From assembly GCA_001513075.1 (NCBI GenBank), contig LFSE01000108.1, positions 1 to 38,388 on the forward strand: a DNA stretch of 38,388 bases, read 5' to 3'. Below the pieces are notes generated by a model. That model did not search any database, was not told where the DNA came from, and worked only from the letters and a program-made list of their open reading frames with translations. Below are positions 16,049 through 26,480 of this stretch, in pieces. Each line of letters begins with the position of its first letter. The stretch's first letter is position 1. The position numbers and the translations under genes are program-made. This DNA is from Clostridiales bacterium DTU074. GTDB lineage: Bacteria; Bacillota; Clostridia; Caldicoprobacterales; Caldicoprobacteraceae.

Positions 16049-17833
16049 CTACTTATTATTCTTATACCATTCATTAACTTCGCGCGCTATATCGTCCCCG
16101 CCTAATTTTTTCCACTCAGAAACATATTTATCAAAATCGCTGATGGGTGTTTCGCCCATAATCATACTCAGGAAGGTAGTATCACGGTATTTATCCATTT
16201 CGCCTTGTTTGGTAATCATTGATGGCGTAGTAATATAGACCTCATCATATTTCTTCTCAGCATTGGTATAAAGCTCAAACATCTTGGCAACGCCACCATT
16301 GGGATCGAGTCGGCTTAAGTAACGGCCCCAGGAAATTGCATCTTCTGTGCCGTCCATATGCTTTAAATATGCACTCCAGGATCCCCAGAACTCGTTGTTG
16401 TTAGGTGCTTCCTCCGGGTCGATAGTGGTGATACCTGCTTCCCTCTTGGCAGCGACAAATTCATAATTCTCTATCAATGAACTGGGACAATAAGTACGAT
16501 AAGGCAGCCAAAGATATACATGGGAGTCCTTTTCGAGAATTTGTTCTTCAGTTGCATTTTCCAGCCATTCAGGGTTAGATGTCATTTTTTCATATTCCAG
16601 GGACCAGTTCATCATTTTGAAAACAGCTTCCGGATACTTGAAATCCTTGCTTACTGCAACAAAATTGTTAACCGGATAGCGGGGTACCAAAATTGTTGGC
16701 AGGTTCCCATCCTTTGACAAGGTTGGCCCAACAACCCAGTCAGCATCCGGATCATTTTTCTTGTGTTCGTTTAAAGGCCAGTTGGGAATCCACCACGATC
16801 CCAGAACGATAGCATATTTGCCTGCAACAATATCAGCAACAACTGACGAATCGGCTGTCCACACATCCAGGGCTGCAAAATCTTTTGCAAAGTAACCCTT
16901 CTTGTACCATTCATTAAGCTTGGTAAGCGATTCTTTTAATTCGGGCTGAATACCTGCATATACCAGATTGCCACTTCCATCATCAAACCAGCCCCATGCC
17001 CAGCTCTCATACGCATGGAATACGGGGCTGAAATCAGCCAATCCGGAACCATAATAGTGTTTGTTAGCCGGAAAAACCGGATCGCCTGTCTTGCCATTGC
17101 CATCCAAATCCATCGTAAGAAGTTTATCACAAAGTGCCTCAAATTCTTCAACGGTTTTTGGCAGTTGATCATAATCGGTAATACCTGCTTCTTTAAGCTT
17201 ATTCATATCATAATAAATCTGACTTGTTACTTGTCCGGGATAAGTTGCCATTGGAAGGCCATATAGTTTACCGTCACGAACTCCTGCGTTGATTAACTGG
17301 CCATCAAAATCAACTACTTTCTTAATACTTTCGTTTGCATATTTATTATAGGCGTCTGTAAGATCTCCCAAAGCACCTTGAGAACAAAGGTCTTCAAATT
17401 GATTCGGCGAAAGCATCATAACATCTGGCAAGTTACCTGCAGCAAGTTCTGCAGCAAACTTAGCTTCGTACTGATCGGTGTTTACGATCCAGAGATACTC
17501 CAATTCGATGTTAAACAATTCCTTAAATTTCTTTACAGCCGTTGCCGTCTCTGGTGTGACGCTATCAGGTGTGTCAGGATTCTCGGAATCTCTGTACCCA
17601 AGAACAATTCTGATTTTAACAGGTTCAGGATACTTTTCATGGAGCAATTCATCAGGTGTTTTTTCTGCTTCCGAAGCGGTATCCGAACTATCATCCTTTT
17701 CGCTACCGGATGTATCAGATGATGAAGAATCAGTAGAATCACCAACATCTGTGCTGCCGGGTTTAGAAGAGCAGCCAAATAACAGAGCTATACAAAGGAT
17801 TACTACCAAAAAAAGAGCAACAGGTCTTCTCAT
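16049..17833 (-). CDS. Extracellular sugar-binding lipoprotein (ABC transporter)
   Basis: The 594-residue exported lipoprotein has a positively charged start and hydrophobic core (MRRPVALFLVVILCIALLFGC), with lipobox LLFGC and Cys21 as the lipidated residue. A low-complexity Ser/Asp/Glu linker follows. The fold matches the large LplA/YtcQ-type family 1 solute-binding proteins: EKYPEPVKIRIVLGYRD, FNIELEYLWIVNTDQYEAKFAAELAAGNLPDVM, GKLYGLPMATYP, DKLLTMDLDGNGKTGDPVF. ATG 17833 is chosen because GGGGGAA lies 7 nt upstream; an in-frame TTG further up would include that site. It captures the island's substrate outside the cell for the two permeases. A promoter and stem-loop lie upstream, following the response-regulator gene that would control it. 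Confidence 0.92.
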   Translation of the reverse strand: MRRPVALFLVVILCIALLFGCSSKPGSTDVGDSTDSSSSDTSGSEKDDSSDTASEAEKTPDELLHEKYPEPVKIRIVLGYRDSENPDTPDSVTPETATAVKKFKELFNIELEYLWIVNTDQYEAKFAAELAAGNLPDVMMLSPNQFEDLCSQGALGDLTDAYNKYANESIKKVVDFDGQLINAGVRDGKLYGLPMATYPGQVTSQIYYDMNKLKEAGITDYDQLPKTVEEFEALCDKLLTMDLDGNGKTGDPVFPANKHYYGSGLADFSPVFHAYESWAWGWFDDGSGNLVYAGIQPELKESLTKLNEWYKKGYFAKDFAALDVWTADSSVVADIVAGKYAIVLGSWWIPNWPLNEHKKNDPDADWVVGPTLSKDGNLPTILVPRYPVNNFVAVSKDFKYPEAVFKMMNWSLEYEKMTSNPEWLENATEEQILEKDSHVYLWLPYRTYCPSSLIENYEFVAAKREAGITTIDPEEAPNNNEFWGSWSAYLKHMDGTEDAISWGRYLSRLDPNGGVAKMFELYTNAEKKYDEVYITTPSMITKQGEMDKYRDTTFLSMIMGETPISDFDKYVSEWKKLGGDDIAREVNEWYKNNK

Positions 17834-17857
17834 AATATTCCCCCTTTTCAATTTTCT

Positions 17858-17902
17858 GGAACTCCGGTGGAGCCTATATTGTATCGGCTCATTAATAGTT
17901 CC
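17858..17902 (-). promoter_or_regulatory. Stem-loop in the leader of the binding-protein mRNA
   Basis: The minus-strand leader has GGAACT/AGTTCC (17897-17902 with 17858-17863) enclosing GAGCC/GGCTC (17886-17890 with 17870-17874). This forms a nested stem between the promoter and the ribosome site. It may stabilise the abundant mRNA or act as a binding site; there is no terminator U-run. Confidence 0.5.
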
Positions 17903-17929
17903 TTGTGTTTGTGATTATAGATGTTTTGT

Positions 17930-17958
17930 ATTAAACATAACAGGTCCATATGTATCAA
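17930..17958 (-). promoter_or_regulatory. Candidate promoter of the importer and glycosidase operon
   Basis: TTGATA (17953-17958), a 17-bp spacer and TTTAAT (17930-17935) lie about 95 bp upstream of the binding-protein start. This is where the adjacent AraC-type regulator would be expected to act. No clear cre-type palindrome was found. Confidence 0.55.
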
Positions 17959-17985
17959 AAAACGGTACAATAGTACACAATATAT

Positions 17986-19305
17986 TCACTGACGGGAGAT
18001 CTGTTTGCACTTGTGCAATCTGAATTGGATAGGTGAATAGCTGGTACATTCCCTAAAAACCCTACGAAAATATCTCTCATTTGGATAGCCAACTTGTTCA
18101 GCTACCCACGCAATGGGTTGATCCGTTTCCATCAGTAGTTTTTTGGCATATTCTATTCGTAATTGTTTAATGTAATCAACAAACGACTTACCCGTTATTA
18201 TCCTGAAATAATAGCAAAAACGGCTTTTACTCATAGCTGTTATATTAAGGAGATGCGTTAATGATATATCTTCCAAATAGTGTTCATTAATGTATGAGAT
18301 TGCTTTTTGTATTGCATATTTGGGGCTGTCTTCCGGGTAGATATAAGGTATGGTACGGGACCGAAGATCGTCCAACCAGCTACGCCATTGATACCACCAG
18401 GCTAATTTTTGAGTTCCGTTGAAGTAATCAGTAGGTTTTAAATTAAGATATGGCATGCAGGTCAAAAATGCCTGATAAAATAATACAATAATTTCTTCCT
18501 TGGTCATCTGCATATCGGGTATCTCATCCATCAGCTTTTTATAGAGAGAAGAATCCAATAACCAATCAGCTTCCATAAAAAATGATGCAATTTCGTCCCT
18601 CCTGCTGATTGTATACGGGCTTATTATACATGGGTTTAACTTCGATATATTAAAATCATAGATAAATTTTTCCGGCATAAAATCGTAAAAAAGATGCCGA
18701 TTTACATATTCTTGAACACAGGCTGTTAATTGTCGAAAAGTCATTCCCAACGCACCTGAAATACGAAGCAATATCACATTTTGCTGCGGGAAATCATACA
18801 TATCCGAAGGCACCAGCCAAATACCTTCTGATAGCTTGCGAAACTCTGATGTGACAGACAAAGTTTCAGGAACTAGTTCCAGCACAACAGATATCCTGTC
18901 AGTAACGCAACACTCTTCGCCAGGGACATTAGAAAGCCGTTTTATAATGTTCTGAATGATAACACCCAGGTTCTCTTTTTCTATTTGGGTTTTAGTGATA
19001 TAATCCACTGCACCAATACGCATAGCCTGTTGAATAAACTCGAAATTCTTATGCATGGTTATAACAACTATGTGAACCTTTGGAAACTGTTTACGCACGG
19101 TTTTAAGAAACTCAATTCCAGATAGTCCTGGCATTGAAAGATCCGATATTATTATATCTACCTCATGCTGTGACAAAAATTGAATGGCAGCACGGCCATT
19201 TTCGGCCTCTCCCACAATTTCTATCTGATATTCAGACCAATCAATCAATTTCTTAAGTTCTATCCTAAATAATTTTTCATCATCTACTATCAGCGCTTTT
19301 AGCAT
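17986..19305 (-). CDS. YesN-type response regulator with AraC DNA-binding domain
   Basis: The 439-residue regulator has an N-terminal receiver domain (ALIVDDEKLFRIELKKLI; acidic pair D8-D9; phosphorylation site D55 in IISDLSMPG; T86 region VVITMH; K108 in YITKTQ), an uncharacterised middle region (about 130-330), and a C-terminal double helix-turn-helix of the AraC family (about 340-437: DISLTHLLNITAMSKSRFCYYFR, then PIAWVAEQVGYPNERYFRRVFRE). ATG 19305 follows AAGGGTGG by 5 nt. It overlaps the kinase gene by 26 bp, so the two are translationally linked. As in other Firmicute sugar clusters, it probably activates the binding-protein and permease genes immediately downstream in response to the substrate. 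Confidence 0.92.
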   Translation of the reverse strand: MLKALIVDDEKLFRIELKKLIDWSEYQIEIVGEAENGRAAIQFLSQHEVDIIISDLSMPGLSGIEFLKTVRKQFPKVHIVVITMHKNFEFIQQAMRIGAVDYITKTQIEKENLGVIIQNIIKRLSNVPGEECCVTDRISVVLELVPETLSVTSEFRKLSEGIWLVPSDMYDFPQQNVILLRISGALGMTFRQLTACVQEYVNRHLFYDFMPEKFIYDFNISKLNPCIISPYTISRRDEIASFFMEADWLLDSSLYKKLMDEIPDMQMTKEEIIVLFYQAFLTCMPYLNLKPTDYFNGTQKLAWWYQWRSWLDDLRSRTIPYIYPEDSPKYAIQKAISYINEHYLEDISLTHLLNITAMSKSRFCYYFRIITGKSFVDYIKQLRIEYAKKLLMETDQPIAWVAEQVGYPNERYFRRVFRECTSYSPIQFRLHKCKQISRQ

Positions 19306-21025
19306 AGTAACCACCCTTACAAAATGGAATTACAAGCTCTATACAATTCATATCATTTATTACACGGGCATTAAACTCATAAGTATTACGAAACTTCTCC
19401 TGCAGCATACGAATAACGTACTGAATTCCTATGCCATTGCTGGAAAGATCCTTAGCCGACCGTAGAATACGGTTTATTTTTTCTATATCCAACCGATGTC
19501 CATCATTCAGAATCTGTATGGATATTTTCCCATTGGGTACTATATTAACACGGATACATATTTTGCCTTTACCTTCCAAACCGTGGAATATAGCATTTTC
19601 TACTAAAGGCTGCAGAATAAAACGTGGCATCTCAGACTGGAGCATGGGCTCGGGAATGTTTAACTCTTTTTTATAATCCAGGTCATATTTTAACTTCTGA
19701 AGCGCTATGTAATCATCTATGGCATCAAGTTCACTCTTAATAGTAGCTATTTCATCTTTTTCCATATTGTACATCAGCAATCGGTTTAGCGAAGATACAA
19801 AGAGCTCAACATCCACATATCCCTTCCCCTTTGAATACCATTTTAGCGTGTCCAATGTATTATGAATAAAATGTGGATTAATTTTTGATAAAAATTGTTT
19901 GAGCTGCAGTTTAAATTTTTCCTGTTCCTGTTGCTGTACAGTCTGAATTAAATATATAATCCGTTTTCTCATATTTTCAAAATACTCAATGCTTTTATCG
20001 AATTCTTCAACATGAATCTTACGGATATTAGCTTCTATATCGTTGGTCATAATATTCTTCAGATTTTTCTCAAACAATAGAAAAGGTCTATTGATAGAAT
20101 TCCAAATAAGACCTGAAATAATTATGCTGAAGTTAGTCGCCAAAACTGCAATTATAAAAAAACCTAGACTTAATTCACTCAGATAATGTTTATACGAATC
20201 TTTAAGAACAAAAATTTGCAGACTCCACTTCTGCGGAGATGTTATTTTATAGGGTAAGTATTGTTTACCATCAATCAATACTATATCATTACCAGTTGGC
20301 ACCTCACTGCTGAAAGGTATCTTTTTTTCATCGCTGGAGTATACAACCTTTCCATAATCGGATATCACCGTATAAACTGCACCCAATCGATCCAATAATT
20401 CCGTAGAAAGATTACCAAGTTTCTTATAACCTGATTCCAGATAAAGGTATACATCCAATGTATCTGTAACCGACAACTTTCGTACCATGGAAATTACAAG
20501 ATAATGCCCGACCCTTGACAGAGTTTCATGAGGACCATAAAATGTGATCTGATTCTGGCTTGACAAAAGGCAAGAAGGAGAAGGAAGCTGGGAACCGATT
20601 AATGAAGTTTGGTTAACTTTCTCAAGGCCGCCGTAATTGATATAAAGATACGTTATATTATTTATATTGGGGTTTGACGCCTCATAAATTGCTATTTGAT
20701 CTCTAAGAAATTTAAGATTATTAACCTTTTGAACATCATCATTGGAAGAAAAAAATTCTCTTAGCTGACGAACTGTATTGTTATCATTTACCAACTGTTG
20801 AGACATAAATTTCATGCTATCCATTAAAGTGCACATATTGTCCATTATTTGCGTTAATTCGCTTTGAATAGCCATATTAGTCTTATTGCAATAGAGGTCA
20901 TATACCTTACAAATTGTAAATATCCAGATAATTACCAATGGTAATATTGAACTAACAATCAGCAATACACGAAGCCTTATTTTAAGTGACATGCTCCGTT
21001 TCTTTTTAAACACCTTCTTTATCAT
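19280..21025 (-). CDS. YesM-type sensor histidine kinase
   Basis: The 581-residue membrane kinase is the partner of the overlapping regulator gene. It has a basic N-terminus, a first membrane helix (about 17-42), a large extracellular sensor region (about 43-285), a second helix (about 286-310), a HAMP-like linker (about 311-360), the His_kinase domain with phosphoacceptor H385 in FLSKINPHFIHNTLDTLKW, and an HATPase domain (N-box around N477 in LQPLVENAIFHGLEGKG; G-box SSNGIGIQYVIRML). HxxNTLD is the LytS/YesM class variant (more often QINPHFLYNTLD). ATG 21025 follows AGAGGGG. The sensor domain likely detects an extracellular sugar or the loaded binding protein. By eye the gene is AT-rich compared with the glycolytic block. 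Confidence 0.93.
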   Translation of the reverse strand: MIKKVFKKKRSMSLKIRLRVLLIVSSILPLVIIWIFTICKVYDLYCNKTNMAIQSELTQIMDNMCTLMDSMKFMSQQLVNDNNTVRQLREFFSSNDDVQKVNNLKFLRDQIAIYEASNPNINNITYLYINYGGLEKVNQTSLIGSQLPSPSCLLSSQNQITFYGPHETLSRVGHYLVISMVRKLSVTDTLDVYLYLESGYKKLGNLSTELLDRLGAVYTVISDYGKVVYSSDEKKIPFSSEVPTGNDIVLIDGKQYLPYKITSPQKWSLQIFVLKDSYKHYLSELSLGFFIIAVLATNFSIIISGLIWNSINRPFLLFEKNLKNIMTNDIEANIRKIHVEEFDKSIEYFENMRKRIIYLIQTVQQQEQEKFKLQLKQFLSKINPHFIHNTLDTLKWYSKGKGYVDVELFVSSLNRLLMYNMEKDEIATIKSELDAIDDYIALQKLKYDLDYKKELNIPEPMLQSEMPRFILQPLVENAIFHGLEGKGKICIRVNIVPNGKISIQILNDGHRLDIEKINRILRSAKDLSSNGIGIQYVIRMLQEKFRNTYEFNARVINDMNCIELVIPFCKGGYYAKSADSR

Positions 21026-21213
21026 AATTATGGTCCCCTCTCATGTTGGTCCCGAACCTGCGACATCTTGAGAAATAAACTGGGTTTAAAGTTAGTTTTC
21101 TAACTCAATAATATCATAAAACAAACATTTATGTATATCACCATTGACTCTGTGCTTTATGCTATTCAAAAACACGTTCTGACTTGGAACAAAGCCATAT
21201 GTGCGTTTGCACC
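21026..21213. other. Intergenic region between the URO-D-like gene and the kinase gene
   Basis: This 188-bp stretch holds a perfect short hairpin GTTAG-AAAA-CTAAC (about 21083-21096) followed on the minus strand by TTTAAA, a possible weak terminator for the URO-D-like gene. No promoter with two well-spaced hexamers is evident for the kinase gene. Confidence 0.35.
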
Positions 21214-22317
21214 TTAATACTGTCCATATTCCAAGGCTGTATCAATCATTATCATATAATTCTCTTCTGTCACAGGAGATAATTGTGTGTTAATAGGTGC
21301 GGCGGTTGGAAGCAATACATAATTTCCTCCTTCTTTAGCCGCCCTCATACAATCAATTACTATAGCTCTCATTTCTTCAGGGTGACAATACTCAAGATCC
21401 CGAAGCTGGATATTGCCCATTAAACAAATGTCTTTTCCGTATTTCTCCTTTACTTCTGACAATGTAATATCACCCGAGGGCGGCGCTTCCAGCGGATCTA
21501 TTGCATCTGCCTCCATCTCTATAATATGGGGCATTATATTTCTGACACGCCCATGGCAATGAATACGAGCATATTGCCCATAATCATGTATTAGCTGAAT
21601 AATTTGCCTGTCATATTGACAAACATATTTATGGAAATACTCAGTGCTCAAATACGGTGCCGTCGCATATTCCGGCCCTACAATCCTGAAAAGAGGCCCT
21701 GCGCCTTTTTGCAACATGCTCTTTAAATAATATATCTGTAACTCAAACACTTTGTCCAATAACTTTGTAAACAAATCCTGATGAACAAAAGCTTTGATGG
21801 TAAAATCTCCAAACTCAAATAGTTCTGCTACAATACATAGGGGGTCAGCAAAATCCACCATCATAACTCCCCGATCACCTAAATATCTTTCCCGTTCTTT
21901 AATATGCGATATATCCACTTCCTTTGGATCATTTGGAATGGAAAGAAAACGTTCGATATCACTCTCATCCTTTACCAAGTGCTCTATATGCCAAACAGTA
22001 TTAATATCTGCTGGCTTTCTGTCCAATTTCGTCAAATCACCCTTTGGCGTTTTGATAGTAGTCCTGATAAAAGTATCTCCGTTCTCTTCCCATTTCTCAA
22101 CTTCCATATGTTCTTCCATATAAGCATCTTTCAAATAAGCTCCTATCAGATACATACAATCCGTTTTTTCCCGTATATATTCCATAAGCCTTCTGTAGGC
22201 TGGCTGTAAATTCCACCAACCATTTTCATCCCATGCTACTATCTCATATGTAGATATAGGAACTCTATCCGGTAATTGATGGTTAAGCACAGCCAATAAT
22301 CTTTCTTTTGAAGTCAT
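21214..22317 (-). CDS. Uroporphyrinogen-decarboxylase-family protein, non-haem type
   Basis: The 367-residue protein belongs to the URO-D/cobamide methyltransferase fold: MTSKERLLAVLNHQLPDRVP at the start, HCHGRVRNIMPHIIEMEADAIDPLEAPP (about 251-278) and KDICLMGNIQLRDLE (about 293-307). It lacks the RQAGRY motif of true haem-pathway HemE, so it does not make haem. In MtaA/CmuA-like methyltransferases a zinc site uses H-x-C plus a late Cys; here the equivalent motif is H-C-H and the late position reads VLLPTAAPI without Cys. A methyltransferase role on methylated compounds or sugars is only a possibility, and no corrinoid protein is encoded nearby. ATG 22317 follows GGGGGTG at about 10 nt. It heads the sugar island. 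Confidence 0.82.
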   Translation of the reverse strand: MTSKERLLAVLNHQLPDRVPISTYEIVAWDENGWWNLQPAYRRLMEYIREKTDCMYLIGAYLKDAYMEEHMEVEKWEENGDTFIRTTIKTPKGDLTKLDRKPADINTVWHIEHLVKDESDIERFLSIPNDPKEVDISHIKERERYLGDRGVMMVDFADPLCIVAELFEFGDFTIKAFVHQDLFTKLLDKVFELQIYYLKSMLQKGAGPLFRIVGPEYATAPYLSTEYFHKYVCQYDRQIIQLIHDYGQYARIHCHGRVRNIMPHIIEMEADAIDPLEAPPSGDITLSEVKEKYGKDICLMGNIQLRDLEYCHPEEMRAIVIDCMRAAKEGGNYVLLPTAAPINTQLSPVTEENYMIMIDTALEYGQY

Positions 22318-22406
22318 TGGTATTTTCACCCCCTATATATTAAAAGGCACAAATTCGCTCTTTTTCACTTGCCTTACCCTTGCATCCATATTTCCAGTAT
22401 GCATAT

Positions 22407-22436
22407 AGTATACTATATTCTCTGTTCCCCAGGCAA
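22407..22436 (-). promoter_or_regulatory. Candidate promoter of the URO-D-like gene
   Basis: TTGCCT (22431-22436), an 18-bp spacer and TATACT (22407-22412) lie about 90 bp upstream of the URO-D-like start. A consensus ribosome site (AAAGGAGGGG, near 22491-22500) with a 7-codon frame beginning TTG lies further upstream and could be a leader peptide, but this is weak. Confidence 0.4.
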
Positions 22437-22803
22437 CATACTTTGATCAACATAATGTATCAGTATATTGATGCCTTTTCCAAAATGGGTCCCCTCCTTT
22501 TGTTGATTTAATATTTAAGATTTGACAGTATCTTGTAGAACTGCACTGACAATAATCGTCATAAGATCTTGTGTTTTGATTATCGATTATACATTAGTTA
22601 CAATATTTTTTCTTTGCACAAGAAGTCATTTTTTTATAAAAATTGGACAGTTTTGTGAATTAGAATATTGGAGATTTGTATACGCCAAAGATTTTGTTTT
22701 CCAAGGGGACAGAACCTATCGACTTGAATAACAAAAATCTAAAAAACGATGCAACGCCATCATAAACAGACCTTGAATTGAATTAAACAACAATAAAAAA
22801 ACA
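22437..22803. other. Non-coding spacer between sugar island and glycolytic operon
   Basis: This AT-rich spacer of about 370 bp marks the right boundary of the island. A plus-strand frame of about 69 codons (22522-22731) ends in FQGDRTYRLE, but has no ribosome site, poor composition and no recognised family; I do not call it a gene. No inverted terminal repeats, transposase remnant or attachment site is visible. Confidence 0.5.
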
Positions 22804-22837
22804 TATCCCCCATCCTTTTTATGTGTGATGGGGGATA
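22804..22837 (-). terminator. Intrinsic terminator of the glycolytic operon (after eno)
   Basis: A perfect 11-bp stem TATCCCCCATC/GATGGGGGATA (22827-22837 with 22804-22814) is followed on the minus strand by TGTTTTTTTATT. It begins 7 bp after the eno stop. This is a strong, classic terminator closing the operon before the sugar island. Confidence 0.93.
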
Positions 22838-22843
22838 CAAATA

Positions 22844-24151
<1,308 letters not shown>

Positions 24152-25696
24152 TCATTTCTGAATTAAACTCTCTCCTGTCATCTCTTCGGGCTTATCCAAT
24201 CCCATTAATTCAAGCACGGTAGGAATTATATCGGCCAAACGGCCGCCTTCCCGCAATACCGCATTCTTTCTTGTGTCGTCTACCAGGATAAAAGGTACGG
24301 GATTGGATGTATGAGCGGTATGAGGTTGGCCTGTTTCGTAATCCAGCATTTGTTCGGCGTTGCCGTGATCGGCAGTGATGATCACCTTTCCTCCCCTTGA
24401 ACGAACGGCCTCCACCACTCGTCCCACACACTTGTCAACGGTTTCAATGGCTTCTACGGCCGCTTCCATCACTCCGGTATGTCCCACCATATCGCAATTT
24501 GCATAATTTAATATAATAACATCGTACTCTCCGGAAGCAATTCTTCTTTCCACCTCATCGGTTACCTCAAAGGCGCTCATGGAAGGCTTCAGATCGTATG
24601 TGGCAACCTTTGGTGAGGGAATAAGCACCCTGTCTTCGTTTTCGTTGGGCTTCTCCACCCCTCCATTGAAAAAGAAGGTTACGTGAGCATATTTTTCAGT
24701 TTCGGCAATCCGAAGTTGCTTTTTTCCCAGCTTACTTATATATTCTCCAAAGGTATTTTTAAGATTCTGCGGTTCAAAAGCCACATGGATATTTTTATAA
24801 GTTATATCGTATTGGGTCATGGATACAAAGCAAACGTGAAAATACCCCATACCTCTGGGAAATTCGGAAAAATCCCTCTCAATGAAGGATCTTGTTATCT
24901 GCCTTGCCCGATCCGGGCGGAAGTTAAAAAATATAATGGAATCATTACTCCCAATCGTAGCCACTGGCTTTCCACCTTCAAGCACTACCGTTGGGATCAC
25001 GAATTCGTCGGTCACACCGTCGTTATACGACTGTTCCATAGCTTGTACCGCAGATGATGCAAATTTTCCATTGCCCAGAACCATGGCATCGTATGCCTTC
25101 TGGGTACGATCCCATCGCCTGTCACGATCCATCGCATAGTAACGGCCAGCTACTGTGGCAATTTTCCCAAACTCATATTCCCGGAGCTTTTTCTCAAGCA
25201 TCTCAATATAGGATTTTCCGCTTGAAGGAGGAACATCCCTCCCGTCCATGAAACAGTGAATATAGACCTGTTCAAGACCGTGGGATTTGGCCAACTCCAC
25301 CAGGGCATACAGGTGTTCAATATGGCTGTGAACACCTCCGTCAGACACCAGACCCATTAAATGAAGCTTTGAACCGTTCTTTTTGACATTTTCAACAGCA
25401 GTCAGCAGTGCCTTGTTACTAAAAAAAACGCCATCCTCAATGGCTTTGCTGATACGGGTAAATTCCTGATATACAATCCTTCCAGCACCTATATTGAGAT
25501 GTCCTACCTCTGAATTTCCCATCTGTCCATCGGGCAGACCTACATCCAGCCCGCTGGCACCTATCATCACATGGGGATACTCATTCCAATATCTGTCTAT
25601 ATTGGGAGTACTCGCTTGATATACTGCGTTCCATTCCTTTCTATTATTTATTCCAAACCCATCCATTATAATAAGGGCGGTTAAATCCTTCTGCAT
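24152..25696 (-). CDS. gpmI: 2,3-bisphosphoglycerate-independent phosphoglycerate mutase
   Basis: This manganese-dependent enzyme interconverts 3- and 2-phosphoglycerate. The 514-residue protein shows LIIMDGFGINNR (D12 metal ligand), GQMGNSEVGHLNIGAGR with the phosphoryl-accepting serine at S62, and the C-terminal phosphatase-like metal sites VIILNYANCDMVGHTG and VIITADHGNAEQM. ATG 25696 follows GGAGG at 6 nt. It lies 9 bp after tpiA and 15 bp before eno in transcription order. Confidence 0.98.
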   Translation of the reverse strand: MQKDLTALIIMDGFGINNRKEWNAVYQASTPNIDRYWNEYPHVMIGASGLDVGLPDGQMGNSEVGHLNIGAGRIVYQEFTRISKAIEDGVFFSNKALLTAVENVKKNGSKLHLMGLVSDGGVHSHIEHLYALVELAKSHGLEQVYIHCFMDGRDVPPSSGKSYIEMLEKKLREYEFGKIATVAGRYYAMDRDRRWDRTQKAYDAMVLGNGKFASSAVQAMEQSYNDGVTDEFVIPTVVLEGGKPVATIGSNDSIIFFNFRPDRARQITRSFIERDFSEFPRGMGYFHVCFVSMTQYDITYKNIHVAFEPQNLKNTFGEYISKLGKKQLRIAETEKYAHVTFFFNGGVEKPNENEDRVLIPSPKVATYDLKPSMSAFEVTDEVERRIASGEYDVIILNYANCDMVGHTGVMEAAVEAIETVDKCVGRVVEAVRSRGGKVIITADHGNAEQMLDYETGQPHTAHTSNPVPFILVDDTRKNAVLREGGRLADIIPTVLELMGLDKPEEMTGESLIQK

Positions 25697-25705
25697 ATTA
25701 TCCTC

Positions 25706-26452
25706 CTAGTAATTAACGATTTTTGAAAAATCCTGTGCCTTTAAGCTGGCTCCGCCCACCAATCCGCCGTCAATCTCAGGCATATGCATCAGTTCAGCAG
25801 CATTATCCGGCTTCACGCTGCCTCCGTATAGAATTCTTACCCGTGATGCCGCCTGGCTGCCCAGTATGCTTTCCACCACCTTGCGGATATATCCGATAAC
25901 CTCGTTTGCATCATCGCTGGAAGCAGTCCTGCCCGTTCCTATGGCCCATACGGGTTCATAGGCAATGACTATTCTGTCAGCCACATCGGAGGTCAACCCT
26001 TTTAGGGCAGCCCTTGTCTGGGTGTCAACAACTTTCTCGGTAACTCCCTCTTCCCTTTGTTCCAGCGTTTCGCCTACACAGATTATAGGAATCAGCTGGT
26101 GAGAAACAGCCGACAGCACCTTCTTGTTTACCATATCATCGGTTTCACTGAAATACTGCCTTCTCTCGGAATGGCCTATAATTACATATTCCACTCCTAC
26201 CTCCTTGAGCATCCCGGGAGCAACCTCTCCGGTAAACGCTCCCTGCTCCTCCCAGTGCATATTCTGAGCACCCAGCTTTATATTGGAGCCTTTCAGAGCC
26301 TCTTTAGCAGCAGGCAGGCAAATAAAAGGAGGACACACTACCACTTCGGCCTGTGCATCCTTCACCAACGGTTTTAGTTCTTCTATTAGCGCTACCGCCT
26401 CAGACGGTGTTTTATACATTTTCCAGTTTCCTGCAATAATTGGTCTTCTCAT
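25706..26452 (-). CDS. tpiA: Triosephosphate isomerase
   Basis: This enzyme interconverts dihydroxyacetone phosphate and glyceraldehyde 3-phosphate. The 248-residue barrel has the substrate-binding AGNWKMYK (N9, K11), the electrophile histidine H94 in IIGHSERR, the catalytic base E166 in [11 protein letters not shown], and the phosphate-binding [11 protein letters not shown] and GGLVGGASL loops. The ATG at 26452 follows GAGGAG. A GC-rich hairpin sits between pgk and this gene, with about 90 bp of spacer. Confidence 0.98.
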   Translation of the reverse strand: MRRPIIAGNWKMYKTPSEAVALIEELKPLVKDAQAEVVVCPPFICLPAAKEALKGSNIKLGAQNMHWEEQGAFTGEVAPGMLKEVGVEYVIIGHSERRQYFSETDDMVNKKVLSAVSHQLIPIICVGETLEQREEGVTEKVVDTQTRAALKGLTSDVADRIVIAYEPVWAIGTGRTASSDDANEVIGYIRKVVESILGSQAASRVRILYGGSVKPDNAAELMHMPEIDGGLVGGASLKAQDFSKIVNY

Positions 26453-26480
26453 ATGTAAACTCTCCTCACATCCCAGCCTA

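Noticed and set aside
21214-22317. Haem-pathway uroporphyrinogen decarboxylase (HemE)
   Set aside because: The RQAGRY motif and haem-cluster neighbours are absent; the sequence fits the broader URO-D-like superfamily.
22522-22731. A 69-codon plus-strand frame in the island boundary spacer
   Set aside because: It has no ribosome site or domain, AT-rich composition, and no match I recognise; kept only as part of the spacer.
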